Origin: Maricaulis sp036231565
GTDB lineage: Bacteria; Pseudomonadota; Alphaproteobacteria; Caulobacterales; Maricaulaceae
Direction: 5' to 3'
Assembly (NCBI GenBank): GCA_036231565.1
Contig: JAZAHA010000006.1
Coordinates: 43,899-107,898 of the forward strand
DNA: 64,000 bases
Within the stretch, counting starts at the first letter, position 1. Each line of letters opens with the position of its first letter. Below are positions 16,991 to 25,200 of this stretch, piece by piece. Position numbers and translations under genes: made by a program. Under the pieces are notes generated by a model. That model saw only the letters and a list, made by a program, of their open reading frames with translations. It did not search any database and was not told the origin of the DNA.

Positions 16991-19399
16991 CTAGACCCCG
17001 TTATTCTCCGGCAGGAAGATTTCGCGGCGGCCGGCGTGGTCGGAGGGGCCGATCATGCCTTCGTCTTCCATGCGCTCGATCAGGGTGGCGGCGCGGTTAT
17101 AGCCGATCTGCAGGCGGCGCTGGATGTAGGAGGTCGAGGCCTTGCGATCGCGGGCCACCAGGGCGACGGCCTGGTCGAAGAGCTGGTCGCCGGAGCCCTC
17201 ATCGCCCATGTCGAGACCGGGAATGCCGTCCTCGTCATCATCGCTGCCGGCGGTGACGGCCTCGATATATTCGGGCGGAGCCTGCTTTTTCAGGAAGGCA
17301 GCGATTTCCTCGACTTCGCGGTCGGAGACGAAGGGGCCGTGCAAGCGGCGCACGCGTCCGCCCGACGCCATGTACAGGAGGTCGCCCATGCCCAGCAGCT
17401 GTTCCGCGCCCTGCTCGCCCAGAATGGTGCGGCTGTCGATCTTCGAGGTGACCGAATAGGAAATCCGGGTCGGGAAGTTGGCCTTGATCGTACCGGTGAT
17501 GACGTCCACCGAAGGACGCTGGGTGGCGGTGACGAGGTGGATACCGGCGGCACGGGCCATCTGGGCCAGGCGCTGCACGGCGGCCTCGATCTCCTTGCCG
17601 GCGACCATCATCAGGTCGGCCATTTCGTCAATCACCACGACGATATAGGGCATTTTCTCAGCCGCGATGGTCTCGGTCTCGTAGACCGGTTCGCCGCTTT
17701 CCTTGTCGTAACCGGTCTGGACCGTGCGCGAGAGTTCCTCGCCGGTCTTCAGGGCTTCCGCGACGCGCTCGTTGAAGCCGGAGACGTTGCGCACGCCGAT
17801 CTTGGACATGCGCAGATAGCGGCTTTCCATTTCCCGTACCGCCCATTTCAGGGCGACCACGGCTTTTTTCGGATCCGTCACGACCGGTGTCAGCAGGTGC
17901 GGGATGCCGTCATAGACGGAGAGTTCCAGCATTTTCGGGTCGATCATGATCATCCGGCAGTCTTCCGGTGGCAGCCGGTAGAGCAGGGACAGGATCATGG
18001 CGTTGATGCCGACTGACTTGCCCGAACCGGTGGTCCCTGCGATCAGCAGGTGCGGCATGCGGGCCAGGTCGGCCACGAAGGGTTCGCCGCCGATCGTCTC
18101 GCCGAGAGCGAAGGGCAGTTCCGCCTTGGCGTCCTCGAAGGCCTTCGAATTGAACAGGGCGCGCAGATAGACGGTCTCGCGCTTGGGATTGGGCAGTTCG
18201 ATGCCGATCGCATTACGGCCGGGCACAACGGCGACGCGGGCGGCCATGGTCGACATCGAGCGGGCGATATCGTCGGCCAGATTGATCACGCGCGAGGATT
18301 TCACGCCGGGTGCCGGCTCGAATTCATAGAGCGTGACGACGGGGCCGGGGCGCACCTGGACGATCTCGCCCTTCACACCGAAGTCCGACAGCACGCCCTG
18401 CAGCAGCTCGGCATTCTGGCGCAGCGCCATCTCGTCGACGGCGTCATTGCGCACCGACGGCTTCGCCAGAAGGTCGAGCCGGGGCAGTTTGAACCCGTCG
18501 GTCTTCACGAAGGGCAGCGCGCCCTGTGCCTCGCGGGCGTCACGGTCGGACTGTTTCGCCTTGCGGCCCGGCGCCACTTTCACTGCGCTTGAAGCTTCGG
18601 ACTCGCTGGTTTGAGCACGAAGGGCTGCCGGAGCGTCGTCCGCAGCCCGCATGGCACGGCGCAGGACCGGCTCTTCACGAACGGGACGGTGAACCTCGTC
18701 GTCCGGGCCGTCATCGCCCGAGAAACCGGCGACCCGGCCGCGTACGGCATCCAGCCATACGCGCACCGTTGCCCAGGCCAGCCCCGCGGCATCGACGGCT
18801 GCCGCGATGTCGCGCGAGCGCAGGCCGAAGGTGAGGAAAATACCCGCAATCGACAGGAGGAGAGCAAAGCCCGCCGCCATCCCTGTCGCGCCCGGCAGAT
18901 CGAAGCGGGCGGGCAGGGCTGCGAGCGTGTTGAGGAAAATATCGCCCATCGCCCCGCCCATTCCCGAGGCAAACGGCCAGGCATTGGGCACCGGCAATGC
19001 GCTGACGGCGGCGGCGAAACCGGCCGTGCCCAGCGCTGCGAAAAACCAGCGGAAGCCGGCAACCGAGCGTGGACGGGGCTGCGGCGTACGCCAGACGAGG
19101 ATCGCGCCCCAGATGGTCAGGGCAATCGCCGGACCGCCGGCAGCCCAGCCGACCGATTGCAGCAGCATATCCGACAGGGAGGCACCCCAGCGGCCCATCC
19201 AGTTTCGCACCTCGCCCTCAGCCGCAACATTCCAGCTGGGATCGAGCACATTGTGCGACAGCAGGGACAACAGCAGGAAGAGACCGGCAGCCAGCATCAG
19301 CCCGCCCGCGACGAGGTCGTGCAGGCGCAGCCGCCAAAGCGGTTTGGCGGCGCGGTTCGTATCCCCGGTGTCGGCGTTGGCGGCGGCTTTGCGGCTCAT
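16991..19399 (-). CDS. ftsK: DNA translocase FtsK
   Basis: 802 residues. The N-terminal 200 residues contain about four membrane helices anchoring the protein at the septum. A hydrophilic linker of about 120 residues follows, then the alpha/beta motor with Walker A GTTGSGKS (around residues 455-462) and Walker B MIMIDPKMLELSVYDGIPHL. The C-terminal gamma winged-helix domain (LFDQAVALVARDRKASTSY and IGYNRAATLIERMEDEG) reads KOPS sequences. FtsK pumps DNA and activates XerCD at dif during division. ATG 19399 (MSRKAAANADTG) is preferred to the GTG at 19405. The linker is shorter than in E. coli, as usual in alphaproteobacteria. Confidence 0.97.
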   Translation of the reverse strand: MSRKAAANADTGDTNRAAKPLWRLRLHDLVAGGLMLAAGLFLLLSLLSHNVLDPSWNVAAEGEVRNWMGRWGASLSDMLLQSVGWAAGGPAIALTIWGAILVWRTPQPRPRSVAGFRWFFAALGTAGFAAAVSALPVPNAWPFASGMGGAMGDIFLNTLAALPARFDLPGATGMAAGFALLLSIAGIFLTFGLRSRDIAAAVDAAGLAWATVRVWLDAVRGRVAGFSGDDGPDDEVHRPVREEPVLRRAMRAADDAPAALRAQTSESEASSAVKVAPGRKAKQSDRDAREAQGALPFVKTDGFKLPRLDLLAKPSVRNDAVDEMALRQNAELLQGVLSDFGVKGEIVQVRPGPVVTLYEFEPAPGVKSSRVINLADDIARSMSTMAARVAVVPGRNAIGIELPNPKRETVYLRALFNSKAFEDAKAELPFALGETIGGEPFVADLARMPHLLIAGTTGSGKSVGINAMILSLLYRLPPEDCRMIMIDPKMLELSVYDGIPHLLTPVVTDPKKAVVALKWAVREMESRYLRMSKIGVRNVSGFNERVAEALKTGEELSRTVQTGYDKESGEPVYETETIAAEKMPYIVVVIDEMADLMMVAGKEIEAAVQRLAQMARAAGIHLVTATQRPSVDVITGTIKANFPTRISYSVTSKIDSRTILGEQGAEQLLGMGDLLYMASGGRVRRLHGPFVSDREVEEIAAFLKKQAPPEYIEAVTAGSDDDEDGIPGLDMGDEGSGDQLFDQAVALVARDRKASTSYIQRRLQIGYNRAATLIERMEDEGMIGPSDHAGRREIFLPENNGV

Positions 19400-19506
19400 G
19401 AACACCGTCCTAGCGGGGAAGTCTTCCCGCAGGGTAAACAGAAACTGAATGCGCTGCGGCGCTCTGACCGCTTTTCACAGAACACAAACCCCGTATTCTC
19501 CGTTCC

Positions 19507-20781
19507 ATGACAAGCAAACCCCTTTTTGATGGCGATGTCGTGATCGCCGGCGGCGGTCTCGCCGGAATGACGCTGGCCCTGGCCATGGACCAGGCCGGTC
19601 TGTCGGTCGCGGTCGTGGACGCGCTGGAATTCTCAGACCAGCTGGCGCCGACTTTCGATGGCCGCGCTTCGGCGCTGGCCTACACCTCTTGGCGCATGTT
19701 CGAGGCGCTGGGGGTGGCCGATCACCTGCGCGAGCACGCCCAGCGGATCGAGCACATCCTGGTGTGTGACGGGCGGCCCTATGGTGGCGACAAGCCCGGC
19801 GGTCCGGGACCGCACACGCTGCATTTCGACCGCAACGAGATCTCCGAAGGCCCGGACGGGGAGCCGCTGGGCTGGATGGCCGAGAACCGGCGCTCGCGCC
19901 AGGCGCTCGTCAAAGCGCTGCAGGCGCGGCCGCAGATCACGCTGATCGCACCGGCGCGCGCCGATCGCTATGAACATCGCAAGGGCGGGATCGATCTTGT
20001 CCTCGCTGACGGGCAACGCCTGTCCGGCAAGCTGCTGGTCGCGTGCGATGGCAAGTTCTCGCGCCTGCGCGATCAGGCCCGTGTGCGCACGGCCGGCTGG
20101 GGCTATGGCCAGAAGGGCCTGGTCGCCACCGTCCGTCATGCCGAGCCGCACAATGGCACCGCCTATGAATATTTCCTGCCGTCAGGCCCGTTTGCCATCC
20201 TGCCCCTGACTGACAACCGCTCTTCACTGGTCTGGACCGAGCCGGACGCGATTGCCGATGCGCTCAAGGAGGCGCCGGACGCGGTGTTCCAGGAGGAGCT
20301 GGAAGCGCGCTTTGGCGATTTCCTGGGCGATGTACGGCCGGAAGGTCCGCGTTTCGCCTATCCGCTGGGGCTGCGCTATGCCGAACAATTCTGCGACGAC
20401 CGGATTGCCTTTGTGGGCGATGCCGCGCGAGGGATTCACCCGCTGGCCGGGCAGGGCTTCAATCTGGGCATTCGCGACGCGGCGGCTCTGGCGGAAGTCT
20501 GCGGTGAGGCCAGGCGGGTCGGGCTCGATATCGGAGCCGTCACGACGCTGCGACGCTATGAGGACTGGCGCAAATTCGACAGTGCCACGCTGGCCGCGGG
20601 TACGGACTTCTTCAACCGCCTGTTTTCGAATGATATCGAGCCGATCCGGCAGCTTCGCGGCATCGGCCTGTCGATCGTCGACAGCATTCCGCCAGCGCGC
20701 CGTTTCTTCATGCGCCAGGCCGGTGGCGAGACCGGCGATCCGCCGCGTCTCCTGAAGGGTCAGCGCCTGGACGCCGCCTAG
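19507..20781 (+). CDS. ubiH: UbiH/UbiF-type FAD monooxygenase
   Basis: 424 residues with an N-terminal Rossmann FAD-binding motif (VIAGGGLAGMTLALAMDQAGL), DGRASALAYTSWRMFEALG, the DG motif CDGKFSRLRDQ and the second FAD motif FVGDAARGIHPLAGQGFNLGIRD. This pattern defines the ubiquinone-biosynthesis hydroxylase family (UbiH/UbiF/UbiL), which adds hydroxyl groups to the quinone ring. Which ring carbon is modified cannot be inferred. It is divergent from ftsK (107-base gap), and its TAG stop overlaps the stop of the convergent DsrE-like gene. Confidence 0.92.
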   Translation: MTSKPLFDGDVVIAGGGLAGMTLALAMDQAGLSVAVVDALEFSDQLAPTFDGRASALAYTSWRMFEALGVADHLREHAQRIEHILVCDGRPYGGDKPGGPGPHTLHFDRNEISEGPDGEPLGWMAENRRSRQALVKALQARPQITLIAPARADRYEHRKGGIDLVLADGQRLSGKLLVACDGKFSRLRDQARVRTAGWGYGQKGLVATVRHAEPHNGTAYEYFLPSGPFAILPLTDNRSSLVWTEPDAIADALKEAPDAVFQEELEARFGDFLGDVRPEGPRFAYPLGLRYAEQFCDDRIAFVGDAARGIHPLAGQGFNLGIRDAAALAEVCGEARRVGLDIGAVTTLRRYEDWRKFDSATLAAGTDFFNRLFSNDIEPIRQLRGIGLSIVDSIPPARRFFMRQAGGETGDPPRLLKGQRLDAA

Positions 20782-21296
20782 AACGGGTTGAGCGTGTAGC
20801 CGTCGGCCTGCAGCAGGGCGTGGGCGGTCATGGCGGATAGCGACATGGACACGCCCGGCAGGAGATCGTCAGCCGCGACGTCGTACCAGACAGCGCTCTG
20901 GCCGCAGACGAAAATCTCGACGCCGTGCTCCACCAGGGCCGCAACAAGATCGGCATTGGCGCCGGCACTGTCGCGTGTCACATCGTGAACGGCAGTGCCG
21001 TGAACCACGATGGCGAGGTGTATGTTCTCGACAGGCACGCCGGCGGCAGCCTGCATGTTCAGGAAGCGCGCTGTGGCGGTCAGCTTTGAATTCAGCTCGC
21101 CTTCGGCGGTCTGGTCCTTGGTATCGAAGCTGATCCGGAATTCGGTGCCTTCAGGGATGGACAGGGCGCCATCGACAGATGCAACCGGGCCGAAGTCCTC
21201 GATAACCGGACCGGGTGCGAAATCGCCGGGTCCGGCCCAGGCGAAAGCCGGCAGGGCAACGGCAGCTACGAAGCCGGACAGAAAGGGTTTGAACAT
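20778..21296 (-). CDS. Periplasmic DsrE-family protein
   Basis: 172 residues with a signal peptide (MFKPFLSGFVAAVALPAFAWA) and a DsrE/DsrF-like domain: NIHLAIVVHGTAVHDV, then VAALVEHGVEIFVCGQSAVWYDVAADDLLPGV, with a single cysteine in a position typical of this fold. Exported DsrE-like proteins are widespread but uncharacterised; a sulfur-relay or redox role is possible. The start at ATG 21296 gives the signal peptide, the upstream frame does not. It converges on ubiH with a 4-base stop overlap and lies 22 bases downstream of the DUF971 gene. Confidence 0.85.
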   Translation of the reverse strand: MFKPFLSGFVAAVALPAFAWAGPGDFAPGPVIEDFGPVASVDGALSIPEGTEFRISFDTKDQTAEGELNSKLTATARFLNMQAAAGVPVENIHLAIVVHGTAVHDVTRDSAGANADLVAALVEHGVEIFVCGQSAVWYDVAADDLLPGVSMSLSAMTAHALLQADGYTLNPF

Positions 21297-21318
21297 CGCA
21301 GTCTCCTTGGACCGGTGA

Positions 21319-21621
21319 TCAGTGCGCGCTTTCACCCAGCGCGTAGAGATAGTCCCACGTGAAGAGGCCGGAATCGTGGCCGTCATCGAAGACGAGCCGC
21401 ACGGCATAGCGGCCGACCGGCTCGGCTGCCGTGACCAGCACATTCTCCTTGCCGGTCACCAGTCGCTTCTCGCCGGGGCCGTGCCCCTGCACCTCGGCGC
21501 TGGGACTCTCGACCCGCAGGGTTTCGAACGGGATCGCAAAGCGCTTGCCGTCATCGAAGGCAACATGAAGCGTCTTGTCGGCGCGGGAGAAACGCAATTG
21601 CTCGGGCCAGGGGCGCGCCAT
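21319..21621 (-). CDS. DUF971 domain protein
   Basis: 100 residues containing the DUF971 core: PWPEQLRFSRADKTLHVAFDDG, IPFETLRVESPSAEVQGHG, GRYAVRLVFDDGHDSGLFTWDYLYALG. This small fold also forms the N-terminal domain of gamma-butyrobetaine hydroxylase, and stand-alone versions have been linked to iron-sulfur or Mrp-type contexts. The ATG overlaps the stop of the Trm112 gene (ATGA), so the two are translationally coupled. Function unknown. Confidence 0.93.
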   Translation of the reverse strand: MARPWPEQLRFSRADKTLHVAFDDGKRFAIPFETLRVESPSAEVQGHGPGEKRLVTGKENVLVTAAEPVGRYAVRLVFDDGHDSGLFTWDYLYALGESAH

Positions 21622-21821
21622 CAGTCACGCTCCAGCTTGCGCGCCTCGTCGGGCAGCATGATCGGAATCCCGTCGCGGATCGGATAGGCCAGGCCGGCAC
21701 TGTCCGACACCAGTTCCTGAGCCTCCCGATCGTATTTCAGCGGGCCACGCGTGACCGGGCAGACCAGGATTTCCAGCAGTTTGGGATCAACTTCGCGCGG
21801 GGCGGTCTGGTTCTCGCTCAT
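21621..21821 (-). CDS. Trm112-family small protein
   Basis: 66 residues with the Trm112/UPF0434 pattern: DPKLLEILVCPVTRGPLKYD, then LVSDSAGLAYPIRDGIPIMLPDEAR. Only one cysteine of the zinc-binding set remains, as in many bacterial members. In other organisms Trm112 activates methyltransferases. ATG 21821 has AAGGAAG at an ideal 6-base spacing; an earlier in-frame ATG at 21827 would have no spacing. The gene is 11 bases from the thioredoxin gene and overlaps DUF971 by one base, forming a three-gene unit. Confidence 0.93.
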   Translation of the reverse strand: MSENQTAPREVDPKLLEILVCPVTRGPLKYDREAQELVSDSAGLAYPIRDGIPIMLPDEARKLERD

Positions 21822-21832
21822 CGTCATCTTCC

Positions 21833-22747
21833 TTACGAAAACAGGATGGCCGACAGGCGGCGGCGGCCCTCGCGGGTCACCTCGCTGGCAGGGCCAGCCG
21901 CATCGAAGACTTTCAGCAGCAGCGTGCGGGCGGCCTGGTCATTCCATTCCCGGTCGAGCGCGGTGATCGCGATCAGCTGATCGATCGCGCCCTTGTGATC
22001 GCCTGCGGCGACCAGGGCCTCGGCCAGCTCGTAACGGGCCTGCAGGTTGGACGGATCCTGATCGACGCGGCTGCGCAGCGCAGCCGTTTCGCTGTCGTCT
22101 GCCGGAGCGCCGGAGGCAAGCTCGAGCGCCGCGCGCACACTTTCAACGGCGGGGTCTCCGGCGCGGTCTTCAGGAACATGATCGAGAATCTCGCGCGCCT
22201 TGTCGGTATCACCATTCTTCAGCCAGACACGGGCCAGACCGGCCAGCGCGCCGGGATGTCCCGGATCGGCCTGCAGCACGGCGGCGAAGTCCTGCGACGC
22301 ACCACCCAGGTCGCCGGCCTCAAGGGCTGCCAGGGCGCGGTCGACCATCGCCTTCAACTCGGCCTCACTGGGGCCTTTGCCGGAAATGCGCTGGATGAAG
22401 TCCTTGATCTGGCTTTCCGGCAACGCACCCATGAAACCGTCAACCGGCTGGCCGTTCTTGAAGGCGAAGACGGCCGGGATGGACTGGACGCGCAGCTGCT
22501 GGGCGATGCCGGGGTTCTCGTCAATATTGATCTTGACGAGGCGCACTTCACCGCCCGCATCGCGCACGGCCTTTTCGATCACCGGACCCAGCTGGCGGCA
22601 GGGACCGCACCAGGGCGCCCAGAAGTCGACGATGACCGGCACATCGCGCGACGGCTCGACCACATCCTGCATGAAGGCCTGATCGGTGGAGTCCTTGACG
22701 ATATCGCCTTCCGGCGCACCTGTTCCCAGGGTCAGATCTGCGCTCAT
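21833..22747 (-). CDS. cnoX: CnoX-like thioredoxin with TPR domain
   Basis: 304 residues: a thioredoxin domain (about 15-125) with active site WCGPC at 46-50, followed by two or three TPR-like helical repeats (DLGGASQDFAAVLQADPGHPGALAGLARVWLK and RYELAEALVAAGDHKGAIDQL). This architecture is that of CnoX/YbbN, a chaperedoxin that protects clients from oxidation and hands them to GroEL or DnaK. Unlike E. coli CnoX (SXXC), the active site here keeps both cysteines, as in Caulobacter, so it should be redox active. Start ATG 22747 (MSADLTLG). Confidence 0.92.
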   Translation of the reverse strand: MSADLTLGTGAPEGDIVKDSTDQAFMQDVVEPSRDVPVIVDFWAPWCGPCRQLGPVIEKAVRDAGGEVRLVKINIDENPGIAQQLRVQSIPAVFAFKNGQPVDGFMGALPESQIKDFIQRISGKGPSEAELKAMVDRALAALEAGDLGGASQDFAAVLQADPGHPGALAGLARVWLKNGDTDKAREILDHVPEDRAGDPAVESVRAALELASGAPADDSETAALRSRVDQDPSNLQARYELAEALVAAGDHKGAIDQLIAITALDREWNDQAARTLLLKVFDAAGPASEVTREGRRRLSAILFS

Positions 22748-22901
22748 GACCAAATTCCTTGTGTTCGCGTCACCCTAGACCGGGAGGCTTCCGCTTGGAA
22801 ACCGGCCCGGGGTGCTCAAAGGCACGATGCAGTCGCCACACCGGCAATCGCATCGCAGTGTTGAGTCCTAGTTGGCCTTGCTGGCGCCGGGATGCAAGGC
22901 G

Positions 22902-23423
22902 TCACTGCGCCGCGCCCGCCTCGGCAGACAGCGTGTCGAAATCGACAATCTGCACCGGATGGCCTGTGTCTTCGGCGAAGCGGATCAGGTCGGCACAGCT
23001 CACCGCGGTCGTGGCATCATTGGAGAGCGGGTGGAAATTTACCGGGTCGTGACGCGTCAGGGCTGCGTCGAGCACAAAATGGACCCGCCGTTCGACATCA
23101 TTTATCAAGGCAAAGGCGGTCACCGACCCCGGCGTCACGCCCAGCACTTCCTCCATCAGTTCCGGTTTGCCGAAAGAGAGGCGGCCGCAATCGAGCAGGC
23201 GGTGGAGACGGTTGACCGGGATCTGCGTCTCGCCAAGCGCAGAGACCAGGATGATCCGGCCCTTCTTGTCGGCGAGGAAGAGATTCTTGGTGTGCCCACC
23301 CGGCATCTTCGCCTTGATATCGCGGCCTTCCTCGACCGTGAATACAGGCGGATGATCGACGGTTTCATGCGCGATGCCCAGGGCGTCGAGACGGTCGAAA
23401 AGCTGTTGGCGTGTCGCTGGCAT
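22902..23423 (-). CDS. Prolyl-tRNA deacylase (YbaK/ProX family)
   Basis: 173 residues of the YbaK fold. VDHPPVFTVEEG, the PGGHTKNLFLADKKGR segment that contains the catalytic Lys, and LGVTPGSVTAFALIND are typical of free-standing ProXp-ala/PrdX proteins. These hydrolyse Ala-tRNA-Pro that escapes ProRS editing. ATG 23423 (MPATRQQLFDRLDALG) is the family start. It stands alone between the cnoX-like operon and tRNA-Gly, transcribed away from the tRNA. Confidence 0.93.
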   Translation of the reverse strand: MPATRQQLFDRLDALGIAHETVDHPPVFTVEEGRDIKAKMPGGHTKNLFLADKKGRIILVSALGETQIPVNRLHRLLDCGRLSFGKPELMEEVLGVTPGSVTAFALINDVERRVHFVLDAALTRHDPVNFHPLSNDATTAVSCADLIRFAEDTGHPVQIVDFDTLSAEAGAAQ

Positions 23424-23475
23424 CTGCCCGTTGAAGCGCGAGATGCGGTCATGTGCAAGTCGACGGAATCAGGTG

Positions 23476-23505
23476 CTTGCAATTATCCGGCGTTTGCGCG
23501 ATATA
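23476..23505 (+). promoter_or_regulatory. Probable sigma-70 promoter of tRNA-Gly
   Basis: TTGCAA (23477-23482) and GATATA (23500-23505) are separated by 17 bases, close to the consensus -35 and -10 elements, about 38 bases before the mature tRNA end. A GC-rich discriminator follows (CCCCGCTCCCCGG), as expected for a stringently controlled stable-RNA promoter. It runs divergently from the prolyl-tRNA deacylase gene. Confidence 0.6.
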
Positions 23506-23543
23506 CCCCGCTCCCCGGCGGGGCTTGCCCCCGCACATCGTGA

Positions 23544-23618
23544 GCGGGCGTAGCTCAGGGGTAGAGCGTCACCTTGCCAAGGTGAATGTCGTGAGTTCGA
23601 ATCTCATCGCCCGCTCCA
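23544..23618 (+). tRNA. tRNA-Gly (GCC)
   Basis: A complete cloverleaf: acceptor stem GCGGGCG paired with CGCCCGC (23608-23614), D-arm GCTC-AGGGGTA-GAGC, anticodon stem TCACC/GGTGA with loop TTGCCAA (anticodon GCC), T-arm with GTTCGAATC, discriminator T and an encoded CCA (23616-23618). It decodes GGC and GGT, the commonest glycine codons in this GC-rich genome. No other tRNA lies beside it. Confidence 0.98.
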
Positions 23619-23693
23619 TTCTCTCCCTGCAGAATTGAGTTTTCTTTCAGACGCTTGCCCCGCGGTCGTTGTTCTGAAATAGCATTCGCGCAT

Positions 23694-23727
23694 GCGAAAA
23701 AGGCCGCAGCCCGGAGGCGCGGCCTTT
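23694..23727 (-). terminator. Rho-independent terminator of the XRE regulator gene
   Basis: AAAGGCCGC (23699-23707) and GCGGCCTTT (23719-23727) form a 9-bp stem with an 11-base loop. On the minus strand the stem runs into TTTTTCGC, giving a U-tract. It lies 28 bases beyond the stop of the regulator gene at 23755. On the plus strand it could also stop tRNA-Gly read-through. Confidence 0.75.
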
Positions 23728-23754
23728 CCGAATGCCGGAAATTCCCGTTGATGC

Positions 23755-24141
23755 CTAGTCCGCCAGCGAACGCAGCAGGTCAATGACGCGGCGGCGGACC
23801 GTCTGGTCCTTGATGCCGGCAAACGCCTGGGCCAGGGCGAGGCCATCGGGGCTGGCGATGAAATCGTACAGCGTATCCGATTCCGCGCCTTTAAGCTCGG
23901 AGGAGCCATCTTCCTCGAGGCCTTCGAAGAAGTAGGACACCGGAACTTCCATGACCTTAGCAACGTGGAAGAGCCGGCTGGCGCCAATGCGGTTCGTGCC
24001 GCGCTCGTACTTCTGGACCTGCTGGAAGGTGACACCCAGCTTCTCGCCCAGCTCGGACTGGCTCATTTCCATCAGGCTTCTGCGCAGACGCAGACGCGCT
24101 CCGACATGCTGGTCAATACTCGTTGGGCCCCTGGCACTCAT
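23755..24141 (-). CDS. XRE-family helix-turn-helix regulator
   Basis: 128 residues. A cro/C1-type HTH occupies about residues 12-70 (VGARLRLRRSLMEMSQSELGEKLGVTFQQVQKYERGTNRIGASRL), followed by VMEVPVSYFFEGLEE and a C-terminal helical part ending TVRRRVIDLLRSLAD. Proteins of this length and layout are common in Caulobacterales and Rhizobiales, where several control development or symbiosis, but the target here is unknown. It is single-cistron, with its own terminator, 9 bases beyond the end of the LysR gene on the same strand. Confidence 0.92.
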   Translation of the reverse strand: MSARGPTSIDQHVGARLRLRRSLMEMSQSELGEKLGVTFQQVQKYERGTNRIGASRLFHVAKVMEVPVSYFFEGLEEDGSSELKGAESDTLYDFIASPDGLALAQAFAGIKDQTVRRRVIDLLRSLAD

Positions 24142-24150
24142 GGCGCATCC

Positions 24151-25137
24151 TCACGGTTGTGGTCTAATGACGTCTATGCCGCAGAACTCTCGCGGATGAC
24201 AGAACTCTTCGCGAAACCAAGGATTGTTTCTACGATTGAATATGTCAGTGATCCAGTCGCCAACACACTTTATTCTGCCGATCCCCTGACTTCCGGGCAT
24301 ATATTTGAGCCACACCCTGATGTCCTGATGAAAATCGTAGTCCAATACTACCAATTCATCGGCATAGAGAGCGGCAAGATAGGTTGGTGCCATGGCGATA
24401 CCGCCACCATGGCGTACCACCTCAAATAACACCGAACTCAGGTCAGTGCGGAAGGAATATTTAATAAGAGTATCTGCCGCCTCGGCTTTTTCGCCCCACA
24501 ACGACAGCGAGCGATCATATTGTTCGAGTGTCGCGAACCTCAGGTTCATCACATCGACAAGGGACCGGGGTGCACCATAGGTTTCAATAAATTCCCGTGA
24601 TGCCACAGGCATATAGTGCAGGGTGGCCAAAAGCTCGGCCTGCGTGTCCATCGTCTTTTCCGGTACGAAAGTGACGGTCAGGGACGACGCGTTTTCACCT
24701 GTTGCAGCCGAGTGGTCGCCGACCAGTTTCAGGTCGATGGCCGGGTGGGTTCGCTGGAATTCCGGCACGTGTCTTGCTAGCCAGAAGCTGGACAGTCCGT
24801 CCGGCGCGCGCAGGGTGACCTCGCCCTCCATCGCCCGGTCACGCCCGGCGATCTGGGTTTCCAGCTGGTGCGCCGAGCGCTGCATGGTCAGCACATAGTC
24901 GAAGGCATTTTCTCCGGCTGGTGTCAGCATGATTCCGCCGGCGTGCCGTTCGATCAGCTGACTTCCCAGCCGGCTCTCCAGCTGGCGCATGCGCTTGGAG
25001 ATGGTGGATTGCTGGCAGCCGAGTGCAGTGGCGGCCGCGCTCATCGATCCCGTCGTCGCCACTGCGTGGAAAATCTGCAGGTCATCCCAGTCGAACAGGT
25101 TCCGCCGGAGAAGGGTATCTGTTTCCTGACTATCCAC
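24151..25137 (-). CDS. LysR-type transcriptional regulator
   Basis: 328 residues from a GTG at 25137. The N-terminal winged HTH is clear (LFDWDDLQIFHAVATTGSMSAAATALGCQQSTISKRMRQLESRLGSQLIERHAGGIMLT, about 14-70). The effector domain then runs to a long tail (FREEFCHPREFCGIDVIRPQP). The frame stays open to 25260, but that would run into the divergent GNAT-like gene and past the putative operator. The 3' half (24150-24700) is visibly more AT-rich than its neighbours, and it is read divergently from a three-gene unit it probably controls. The inducer is unknown. The start is not certain. Confidence 0.85.
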   Translation of the reverse strand: MDSQETDTLLRRNLFDWDDLQIFHAVATTGSMSAAATALGCQQSTISKRMRQLESRLGSQLIERHAGGIMLTPAGENAFDYVLTMQRSAHQLETQIAGRDRAMEGEVTLRAPDGLSSFWLARHVPEFQRTHPAIDLKLVGDHSAATGENASSLTVTFVPEKTMDTQAELLATLHYMPVASREFIETYGAPRSLVDVMNLRFATLEQYDRSLSLWGEKAEAADTLIKYSFRTDLSSVLFEVVRHGGGIAMAPTYLAALYADELVVLDYDFHQDIRVWLKYMPGSQGIGRIKCVGDWITDIFNRRNNPWFREEFCHPREFCGIDVIRPQP

Positions 25138-25174
25138 TATTCCAACTTTGCAGAAGTCGCCATCAAGGCGGGAT

Positions 25175-25191
25175 GTTAACCATTGGGTAAC
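25175..25191. promoter_or_regulatory. Candidate LysR operator
   Basis: GTTAACCATTGGGTAAC is a 17-base imperfect palindrome (arms GTTAACC and GGGTAAC, one mismatch) and contains a T-N11-A core. It lies between the divergent LysR start (25137) and the first gene of the operon (25201), where a LysR-type regulator normally binds. TTAA-N7-GTAA also approaches a CtrA site, but the second half does not match. Confidence 0.5.
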
Positions 25192-25200
25192 CGTGTTGGC

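Noticed and set aside
25175..25191. CtrA box (TTAA-N7-TTAA) upstream of the GNAT operon
   Set aside because: The second half is GTAA and the element is better explained as a dyad for the LysR regulator.
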